Shown here piece by piece: positions 58,188-64,000 of a stretch of 64,000 nucleotides of DNA. The notes below the pieces were generated by a model, which made no database searches, was not told the DNA's origin, and worked only from the letters and a program-made list of their open reading frames with translations. Both the position numbers and the translations under genes were made by a program. The stretch lies in assembly GCF_029910235.1 (NCBI RefSeq), contig NZ_CP112874.1:372001-436000 (forward strand), in the 5' to 3' direction. This DNA comes from Pseudanabaena galeata CCNP1313. Lineage in GTDB: Bacteria; Cyanobacteriota; Cyanobacteriia; Pseudanabaenales; Pseudanabaenaceae. Every line of letters begins with the position of its first letter. Positions within the stretch are counted from its first letter, which is position 1.

Positions 58188-58228
58188 CTAAAAAAAGGAA
58201 GGGCGCAAAGCGCCCTTCCTTTTTTTAG
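58188..58228 (+). terminator. Terminator of lrtA
   Basis: CTAAAAAAAGGAAGGGCGC-AAA-GCGCCCTTCC followed by TTTTTTT. Confidence 0.8.
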
Positions 58229-58260
58229 GTTTAAATTTGCTACGCTATAAGGATAAGGGA

Positions 58261-58330
58261 TGTGCAGTAAAATAAAGAGCCGATTTCTGTTGCCTCGGCA
58301 ACAGAAATCGGGTTCTTTATTTAAAGCACA
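58261..58330. repeat. Palindrome in the queF upstream region
   Basis: AAATAAAGAGCCGATTTCTG and its complement around TTGCCTCGGCAA, with outer TGTGC/GCACA. It lies 70 bp before queF and could affect its leader. Confidence 0.55.
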
Positions 58331-58397
58331 AAGCCCTAAAGCAAATTCTTGCTCAGTTTCATTTTTTTCATTTGTTATTTTTTATCTCAGGGCAGAC

Positions 58398-58784
58398 ATG
58401 ACTGTTAAGTACGGCGAACAAGCGATCGCAGAAGCAACCCTCACTACTTTTCCGAACCCACGCATCGGCAGAGATTACAACATTCAGATTACCCTTCCTG
58501 AATTTACGAGTAAATGTCCATTCTCAGGCTATCCCGACTTTGCCACAATCTATATTTCCTATACACCTAACCTTGTGCTGGTGGAACTCAAGGCAATTAA
58601 GCTGTATATCAATAGCTACCGCGATCTCTTTATTTCCCATGAAGAGGCGGTCAATCAAATTCTGGATGATTTTGTAAAGGCTGGAGATCCCCTCAGAATT
58701 AATGTCAAAGGTGATTTTACGCCTCGTGGGAATGTGCATACAGTGGTGGAAGTAAATTATTCCAAACCTCAAGAAACCATCTAG
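58398..58784 (+). CDS. queF: preQ0 reductase (7-cyano-7-deazaguanine reductase)
   Basis: 128 residues, the short QueF type. It reduces preQ0 to preQ1 with NADPH in queuosine synthesis. The catalytic Cys is in SKCPFSGYPDFA; VELKAIKLYINSYRD is the substrate-binding stretch with the following His-Glu (ISHEE). The ATG at 58398 matches the family start; a reading from 58260 would translate the upstream palindrome. No other queuosine genes are adjacent. Confidence 0.95.
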   Translation: MTVKYGEQAIAEATLTTFPNPRIGRDYNIQITLPEFTSKCPFSGYPDFATIYISYTPNLVLVELKAIKLYINSYRDLFISHEEAVNQILDDFVKAGDPLRINVKGDFTPRGNVHTVVEVNYSKPQETI

Positions 58785-58840
58785 CCCTAAGAAACAATCT
58801 AGCTTTAGATGCGTCACATTGATATGAGGGCAGTTGATTC

Positions 58841-59275
58841 ATGAAAATTCAAAAAAAATACCAATCATCGGCTAATGCTGAAATCAATCTAACTGCTTTG
58901 TTAGATGTGGTGTTTTCAATTCTGGCGTTTTTTATCTTGTTGTCAGCCGCCTTGACTGTGCCAAGTCGGGTTGGTATTGATTTACCAATTAGCGATCGCA
59001 GCAGTCAGGGTGACACAAACGCAGGCGATCTTCAGCCAGCAGATGTTTTCATCATCACTCTTGATCCTGCAGGACAAATGTTAAAGGATGGAAAATTGAT
59101 TCCACCTCAACAGTTAGCTCAGGAGATCAATGGTTTCCTAGGCTCCTCTACACGAGGTATGGTCGTACTGAGTGCCGATGATTCAACTGTCTCCTATCAA
59201 ATTGTCATTAGCCGTCTGGCAGAGTTAAGGGCTATTGCGGGTAATCGAGTGGCGATCGCCACGTCCCGATCTTGA
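58841..59275 (+). CDS. exbD: Biopolymer transport protein ExbD
   Basis: 144 residues with one transmembrane helix (about 20-42) carrying the conserved Asp in LTALLDVVFSILAFF. The periplasmic domain follows. ExbD with ExbB uses the proton gradient to drive TonB. The TonB-like gene follows 53 bp downstream; no exbB is seen nearby. Confidence 0.9.
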   Translation: MKIQKKYQSSANAEINLTALLDVVFSILAFFILLSAALTVPSRVGIDLPISDRSSQGDTNAGDLQPADVFIITLDPAGQMLKDGKLIPPQQLAQEINGFLGSSTRGMVVLSADDSTVSYQIVISRLAELRAIAGNRVAIATSRS

Positions 59276-59328
59276 TGCAAGTGCTTTGCTTAGTAAATTT
59301 ATACTTACAAAATACTTAACACAAAACC

Positions 59329-60471
59329 ATGTTGCCGACTGAACCGAAGAGTGAAATAACTGTAATTCAAACAGAGCAACCCATGTTGAACTCTAAAAAT
59401 ACAGTTGTGGCAAATAATCCGATGCGTCAATTTGCGAATAAAGTAGGCGGTCTAATCATGAAGTACCCATTTGGGGTACTTGTGTTGAGTTCTCTCGGCA
59501 TCCATGCAGCCTTTGCCTTGGTCGCACCAAATCCACTCAAAAAACCAGAACCTCGTGAAGTTGTCGTCTCAACGCTTCCAGTAGTCAAGTTACCTCCCAA
59601 GACATTAACTACTAACTCAAAGACAAATAAATCACTCATTGATAATTTATTTGTCAAATCTGCACCCAAAACTAACTCACCCCTGAATCCATTTCCCGAT
59701 ATATCTAGCAGTAGCCCATTAACTACCTTAGACTTAGATAGCTTCAGTAATTTTGAGGATTTACCACCAGTTGCTGATCCGTTTTCAGTTCCTCCATTAC
59801 CCGACGACATTGATAAACCACAGTTTGTAAAACCGAAAAGTCCTGTACCGACACCACCCAAAAATCCCCCTACTCAGCCGCGCTTTAACCAGTCTGAGCA
59901 GATTGATAACACTAGCCCGCCGCCTGTTAAGCAAACAGATAATATCAAGCCTGAGTATCAAAATGGTGGTCTTAAAAAGGATGTAACCTCACCTCCTGCG
60001 ACAACTAAAAAATCTGCCAATGGTGAAGATGCCAATAGCACAAGAAATTTACAAGGAGCCGTAGCTGCTAACTCTTCTAATAGCGATCGCCCTGAAAAAG
60101 AAATTGGTAATATTTCGGCACTCTATACTACTGACAAGCAAATCATTGATTTATTGTCTAAAAATTTAATTAGGAATACTCAAATTGCCCCTGCGGATGC
60201 CTTGATATCTAATCCTGATCTCAATCGAGAAAAAGGTGTGACTTGGATTCCTCCAAAAGTAGCTAATACTTCTGGGAAAAGTGGCTCCGTCACATTTATG
60301 TGGCTTGTTGATCCTAGTGGTGAAGTCCAAACTAGGTTTTTAAAGTCTAGTGGGATTAAGGAGTTAGATGATATTGCTAGAGAAACGGTTAAAGACTACA
60401 AATTTAAACCAATTGAAGATCCTCAAAGTGGTAAGTATCGTCTTGTGACAGCTAAATATGATTTTCCTTAG
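59329..60471 (+). CDS. TonB-like energy transducer
   Basis: 380 residues: a 45-residue cytosolic lead, one membrane helix (about 47-63, FGVLVLSSLGIHAAFALVA, 19 residues, with the conserved His), a long Pro/Lys/Asn-rich periplasmic spacer, and a TonB C-terminal domain (SVTFMWLVDPSGEVQTRFLK, 20 residues, and ARETVKDYKFKP). It would carry energy to outer-membrane receptors for iron complexes or vitamins. The ATG at 59383 (residue 19) is an alternative start. Confidence 0.88.
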   Translation: MLPTEPKSEITVIQTEQPMLNSKNTVVANNPMRQFANKVGGLIMKYPFGVLVLSSLGIHAAFALVAPNPLKKPEPREVVVSTLPVVKLPPKTLTTNSKTNKSLIDNLFVKSAPKTNSPLNPFPDISSSSPLTTLDLDSFSNFEDLPPVADPFSVPPLPDDIDKPQFVKPKSPVPTPPKNPPTQPRFNQSEQIDNTSPPPVKQTDNIKPEYQNGGLKKDVTSPPATTKKSANGEDANSTRNLQGAVAANSSNSDRPEKEIGNISALYTTDKQIIDLLSKNLIRNTQIAPADALISNPDLNREKGVTWIPPKVANTSGKSGSVTFMWLVDPSGEVQTRFLKSSGIKELDDIARETVKDYKFKPIEDPQSGKYRLVTAKYDFP

Positions 60472-60540
60472 AAGGCAGCACTTTGAGCCGTCCTCAAAAA
60501 AAAGAAAAGGTGACGCAAAGCGACACCTTCTGTAACAATA

Positions 60541-60577
60541 AATAGTAATGGCGGTGCGAAGCGCCGCCATTACTATT
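60541..60577. terminator. Hairpin between convergent tonB and lipoprotein genes
   Basis: Arms AATAGTAATGGCGG around the TGCGAAGCG core, with a weaker hairpin before it at 60508-60530. Confidence 0.65.
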
Positions 60578-60590
60578 TTTCAAGCCTTGC

Positions 60591-61670
60591 TTAGGGATAG
60601 ATAATCGGAAAATCTTGCACATAATTGCCATCACAGGCATATTTAGCACGATATTCTTGTAAAACCATGCGATCGCCTTCTAATTTATAAAGAGCCGATG
60701 AGCCACAATCACCAACCCCTCGAAACTTGGTGAAATTGGTTAAAGTCTGCGATCGCACATTAAATCTTGGCAAACCAGCGATCGAGCGATCGGTAATCCG
60801 TTTAGGCTTTTCGCCTTCTTTTGGCTCTTGGAAACTATCAAATTCGAGAGGGATCGCACGGGGGGTTGGAGACTCATCGATCCATAGAACATATTCAAAG
60901 TTACCTTGATAAGCAGCTAGGAAACACTGAATTTGGACTAAATACTTTTTATCAGAGATTTTGAATGCCTTTGAACCCATGCCATTTTTTCCATCTTCGG
61001 CACGGAAGTTATCCTTGCAAACCCCCAAACTTTCACGGTTTTGGAGTACATATTGCAACGGATCAGAAGGGGGATTTGTTGCCGAAGAGTTAGATTTGTT
61101 AGATCTTGTAAGATATCGTAGTAACTTTTCTTCTGTTAATTTTTGATTCGGAAAAGTCACCCGTAATACAGGTTCAGGATTTTGAGTGGTAGGTGATTCG
61201 AGAGTATATATATATCCTTCATTGTTAAACTCGATTGCCCCATCTTTTTGAGGATTATAATTGGTTGCTTCTAAGTCCAAACCACCGCTACCATCTTTAT
61301 TGCGGCTGATGTAATAGCGTGGGCGATTAGGTTCCTTAGAGTCGGCACAAATATAAACGCGATAATTGGAGGTTTCTCCGTAGGCATAAATCACTCTTGT
61401 TTTGCCACAGATGATATCGCCTTCAAGTTCTTTGATGTCGCCAATGCCGATCGCTTTTGTGGAGGCTTTTGAGGAGGCAGCAACAGGCTTTTGGGGATTC
61501 GCATCAGGAGATGGAGTCACTGTTTTAGAAGTGTTTGTTGTGGTGATTGTGGTTGTGGACTGCGAACTATTGGGGGATGGGGCTAATGAGTTTGGGGTTT
61601 CCTGATTGGTACATCCCAAAAATATCAGACTAACCATTGCTGCCGTTAAGCCAAGTCGATTTTGCAACAT
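60591..61670 (-). CDS. DUF1176-like lipoprotein
   Basis: 359 residues. Signal peptide with lipobox FLGC (Cys20), a Ser/Thr/Pro linker to about residue 70, and then a domain whose end, FTKFRGVGDCGSSALYKLEG (20 residues) and RAKYACDGN, resembles DUF1176, a family of unknown exported proteins. Six or more cysteines in the mature part could form disulfides. ATG at 61670. Confidence 0.72.
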   Translation of the reverse strand: MLQNRLGLTAAMVSLIFLGCTNQETPNSLAPSPNSSQSTTTITTTNTSKTVTPSPDANPQKPVAASSKASTKAIGIGDIKELEGDIICGKTRVIYAYGETSNYRVYICADSKEPNRPRYYISRNKDGSGGLDLEATNYNPQKDGAIEFNNEGYIYTLESPTTQNPEPVLRVTFPNQKLTEEKLLRYLTRSNKSNSSATNPPSDPLQYVLQNRESLGVCKDNFRAEDGKNGMGSKAFKISDKKYLVQIQCFLAAYQGNFEYVLWIDESPTPRAIPLEFDSFQEPKEGEKPKRITDRSIAGLPRFNVRSQTLTNFTKFRGVGDCGSSALYKLEGDRMVLQEYRAKYACDGNYVQDFPIIYP

Positions 61671-61982
61671 GAATCCTTCTCCTGATAATTGCTCTCTAGT
61701 ATAGCGATCGCTACTTTACAGCGCTTTGCGCTGACATAAACCCCAGAAATATTTTTGAAAGCGGTGCAAAGCGACGCTTTCAAAAATACTTCTGTAATAC
61801 ATAAAGCTTCAATAAACTGTATCGCGATTTTGATGTAGATAAGATAAAAAACGCAAACCCTGACTATGATTGTTTTTTCATTTTGCAAAGCCCTACGGTT
61901 TAAGACATAAAACCTTATAGAGAGTTCCGATCATTTTTGTAATGAATTGCCGCACTCCGTGAGGCAATTCATTACTTCTTTT
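61671..61982. other. Spacer with two palindromes, no convincing gene
   Basis: Hairpins at 61744-61795 (arms CAGAAATATTTTTGAAAGC) and 61939-61975 (arms GTAATGAATTGCC). An 80-codon reading on the minus strand (61646-61888) crosses the first hairpin and overlaps the lipoprotein start, so it is not accepted. Confidence 0.55.
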
Positions 61983-62627
61983 CTATGCAATTCTAGCTGT
62001 CCCACGTAATTGCTTGGCATACCATTGGGAAACTGGATCTAATCCTGCTAGTTGACTAATCTCAATTCCATTATGTCCATGCTCTTTTCCTGAACTATGA
62101 ATATATTCATCATTACCGATATAGATACCAACATGAGTTGCCTTTGTCGGATTCCCGAAAAAGATTAAATCACCGATTTGCATTTCCTCTAAAGTTACTG
62201 CTTCTGCAAATGCTTCTTGTTGATAAGCATCACGCGGAATCGAAATACCAACCGAAGCAAAAGCTGCTTGCATCAATCCTGAACAATCATAATTGGGGGC
62301 AACTGTCCCACCCCACAAATACTCATTGGGTGTTGCCATTGCTTGTCGGATAAAAGTGATGACATCGGGAAGGCGATCGCGTATTTCGCTAGCACTTAAA
62401 GCGGGCGGTAAATTATCGATAAAACTTTGGCGATCGCTTAGTTCTAACTTCTCAACATCTTGACGATCAAGTAAGCCCGTATAGTTATCTTCTAGTAATT
62501 GAATTTTTAGAAAACTTGGCTCAGATGATAGTACTTCTAGATATCTACCCTTTGCCATCTGCGTCGCAAGGCGATCGAGTTGGGGTGAATCATAAATATT
62601 AATATCAGCCAAACTGCGATAAATCAT
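61983..62627 (-). CDS. NlpC/P60-family cell-wall endopeptidase
   Basis: 214 residues. An SH3b-like N-terminal domain (about 1-75) precedes the NlpC/P60 domain: Cys in NYDCSGLMQAAF, His in THVGIYIGND and a third residue in YIHSSGKEHG. The layout is that of cyanobacterial gamma-D-glutamyl-diamino acid endopeptidases, which cut peptidoglycan stem peptides. No signal peptide is visible. The ATG lies only 2 bp after the MazF stop, so it shares the toxin operon. Confidence 0.92.
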   Translation of the reverse strand: MIYRSLADINIYDSPQLDRLATQMAKGRYLEVLSSEPSFLKIQLLEDNYTGLLDRQDVEKLELSDRQSFIDNLPPALSASEIRDRLPDVITFIRQAMATPNEYLWGGTVAPNYDCSGLMQAAFASVGISIPRDAYQQEAFAEAVTLEEMQIGDLIFFGNPTKATHVGIYIGNDEYIHSSGKEHGHNGIEISQLAGLDPVSQWYAKQLRGTARIA

Positions 62628-62629
62628 AA

Positions 62630-62983
62630 CTAGATCCCAAGGGTATGTCTCAAAGCTTGATCAATTTCAGTCGTTGGCAGTGAGCCGATTACATTGTGAA
62701 TTGCGGAAGTCGTGATCGTTGTCAGGTTATCGGTCATTACCACTGAGTCAGTGAGCAAACCTGATTGTTTTCCTGCGATCGTGTTCAACATTACCAAGAC
62801 TCGACTAGGATGAATACTCCTGATCATCCGACTCGTAATCATCGCCACCACTATTTGTGGCAGTCCTGTTTGCAAGTTATCAGCTTGGACAATTATTGCT
62901 GGTCTTGTTTTAGCTGTAGTCAAATTTGAGTTGGGGAAAACTACAAGAACAACATCTCCACGTTTAATGTTTTTTGGCGGCAT
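62630..62983 (-). CDS. MazF/PemK-family toxin
   Basis: 117 residues: KRGDVVLVVFPNSN, KTRPAIIVQADNLQ, and TDSVVMTDNLTTI match the MazF/PemK endoribonuclease fold. Such toxins cut mRNA and are held by an upstream antitoxin. The start overlaps the antitoxin gene by 20 bp, showing translational coupling. The sequence specificity is unknown. Confidence 0.88.
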   Translation of the reverse strand: MPPKNIKRGDVVLVVFPNSNLTTAKTRPAIIVQADNLQTGLPQIVVAMITSRMIRSIHPSRVLVMLNTIAGKQSGLLTDSVVMTDNLTTITTSAIHNVIGSLPTTEIDQALRHTLGI

Positions 62984-63212
62984 CGTAATTATCGTAAATA
63001 CTCATTTCGGGGCTATCCCACTCTTCAGCAAAAGTAAATAAACTAGCTCTTAATATCTGTGCGTCGGCTCTATTAATGCCAAGGGATTCTAAATTAATCT
63101 CATCTGACTTTAGAAATGTAACGATAACTTTTGTGCCTTCGGGTATGCCTGTGGGTAGATCGGTGATCTTGATCTGTCCATTACGGTAGAGACCTTCAAA
63201 ACTGGTGAGCAT
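62964..63212 (-). CDS. Antitoxin partner of MazF/PemK
   Basis: 82 residues. The N-terminus GLYRNGQIKITDLPTGIPEG (20 residues) and KVIVTFL resembles the small beta-strand DNA-binding antitoxins found with cyanobacterial MazF toxins; the C-terminal half, rich in acids (AEEWDSPEMSIYDNY), would wrap the toxin. Assignment rests mainly on position and overlap with the toxin gene. It may repress its own promoter. Confidence 0.75.
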   Translation of the reverse strand: MLTSFEGLYRNGQIKITDLPTGIPEGTKVIVTFLKSDEINLESLGINRADAQILRASLFTFAEEWDSPEMSIYDNYDAAKKH

Positions 63213-63249
63213 AGCGAACTATTCCATGATTTTGGAGCGACGTTATCTC

Positions 63250-63306
63250 TTAAGATACCAAAAAGAGAGGCGGCGCTTCGCGCCGCCTCTCTTTTTGGTA
63301 TCTTAA
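63250..63306. repeat. Perfect palindrome upstream of the toxin operon
   Basis: Arms TTAAGATACCAAAAAGAGAG with centre GGCGGCGC-TTC-GCGCCGCC, 38 bp before the antitoxin start. Confidence 0.7.
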
Positions 63307-63401
63307 AACAATTAGTACGAACTACGGGTTGCATTATCATACTTTGCTGCTAGTATGTGTGCATCAAAATTGAAAACTTATAAAGTGAGCTAGCAATAGC
63401 C

Positions 63402-64000
63402 GTGACCGTGCAGCTTCCCCCCCTTCCCGAAATTCATCACCCTAAGATTCAGGCGCTTTTCCAGAAGAGCGATCGCGAACTCGTGACGCTATTTCAAAGA
63501 CATCCTGAAGAGGGTCAATATTTTGCAGCGATTTTTTGTCGCTATGGACAGGTGCTATATACCTTAATCGGTACAGCAACGCGATCTCCAGTGCAGTCAG
63601 ACTACTTATTTGTAAAGACTTGGGAATATATCTACCACGAGATGCGAGTGCTAGACTTGCGGGCTAACAAACCGCATCTATCTTTGCAAAGTTGGCTGAT
63701 TAATATTGCCGCGATGATGATCAATCGTGCCGAAGTCCCACCCGTTGAAGACATTCAATATTCTCTCAAAGATACACCGCCCGTATTTTGGTGCTACCTT
63801 AATCAAGCGTTAAATCAAATGGCTGGTAACCTACGTCTGATACTATTGTTGTCTCAAACTTTTCAATGGAGCCATACGCGCATCGCAGCTTACTTACATG
63901 CTGAAGGCGAAAACATCTCTGCTAGTGATGTTAAGCAGCTTCTAGTCAAGGCTTATCACGCCTTAGAAGAGGCCCTTCCCGAAGATATCCGAGACATTTA
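63402..64000 (+). CDS. Sigma-70 family (ECF-like) sigma factor, runs to the window edge
   Basis: About 199 codons are visible, open to the right edge. The start is GTG at 63402 or 63408. Region 2 is suggested by FAAIFCRYGQVLYTLI and LFVKTWEYIYHEMR, followed by LSLQSWLINIAA; region 4 by NQALNQMAGNLRLILLLSQT (20 residues) and WSHTRIAAYLHAEG with a later helix DVKQLLVKAYHALEEAL. This resembles a cyanobacterial group of sigma-like proteins. Region 4 is atypical. If the last two bases TA open a stop codon, the gene ends at the edge. Confidence 0.7.
   Translation, partial: MTVQLPPLPEIHHPKIQALFQKSDRELVTLFQRHPEEGQYFAAIFCRYGQVLYTLIGTATRSPVQSDYLFVKTWEYIYHEMRVLDLRANKPHLSLQSWLINIAAMMINRAEVPPVEDIQYSLKDTPPVFWCYLNQALNQMAGNLRLILLLSQTFQWSHTRIAAYLHAEGENISASDVKQLLVKAYHALEEALPEDIRDI

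Noticed and set aside
58147-58397. A preQ1 riboswitch before queF
   Set aside because: The leader shows only a symmetrical hairpin; I find no preQ1-I pseudoknot pattern (C-rich stem followed by an A-rich tail near the ribosome site).
61646-61888. An 80-codon reading on the minus strand
   Set aside because: It crosses a palindrome, overlaps the start of the DUF1176-like gene in another frame and resembles no family.

Overview
The window is a stretch of cyanobacterial chromosome. The evidence is direct: a 29-residue cytochrome b6f subunit PetN, photosystem I subunit PsaK, LrtA-type ribosome hibernation factor, cyanobacterial families (DUF928 next to a CHASE2 cyclase, DUF1995, ComFB, cyanobacterial-type IspH and AhcY), very frequent GCGATCGC (HIP1) octamers, and giant sensor kinases typical of filamentous forms. 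A Pseudanabaena-like filamentous species is my best guess, but the genus is inference.

Layout. Positions 1-5289 hold a minus-strand signalling cluster: a receiver protein cut by the window edge and two hybrid histidine kinases with N-terminal receiver domains. Positions 5588-16129 hold a second signalling operon: a lipoprotein solute-binding protein, a membrane histidine kinase, and a protein of about 2360 residues joining a Ser/Thr kinase, an AAA-type ATPase, GAF, four PAS domains and a histidine kinase. No permease genes accompany the binding protein, so it probably serves sensing. Then come a methyltransferase, groES-groEL under a perfect CIRCE operator, a Uma2 protein, DUF1995, ahcY, ispH, a patatin, a nitroreductase, psaK, a propeller-transglutaminase, an acyl-lipid desaturase, a flavin amine oxidase split by an IS4-family element, and glmS. 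Positions 36497-48510 carry a one-span membrane protein, DUF192, a GH57 glycosidase with ComFB, a peroxiredoxin-like protein, the CHASE2 cyclase/DUF928 pair, petN, an F420-ligase-like membrane protein and trpA. The right third carries an anti-sigma-type ATPase/STAS pair, a CobW metallochaperone, trxA, efp-accB, a possible divergent HLIP, a stand-alone cyclic-nucleotide-binding protein, pgi, lrtA, queF, exbD-tonB, a DUF1176-like lipoprotein, an antitoxin-MazF-NlpC operon and the start of a sigma factor. No tRNA, rRNA or CRISPR was seen.

The most unusual content is between the genes. Nearly every intergenic space is filled with long, often perfect palindromes that belong to several mobile-looking families. 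Family C is a 111-bp element with near-identical ends (ACGTSAGTTCGA) and two internal hairpins; two copies are flanked by exact 7-bp target duplications. Family B is a roughly 116-bp nested palindrome with TATAGC ends, apparently inserting at TA; its outer shell is conserved while the central stem changes sequence from copy to copy and stays perfectly paired. Families A (about 103 bp, ATACCAA ends), D and E are further groups. Elements are nested in one another: removing one family C copy and one target repeat restores a perfect palindrome. At least six genes have their stop codon inside or at the edge of such an element. This miniature-element ecology is the best candidate for an undescribed system in the window.
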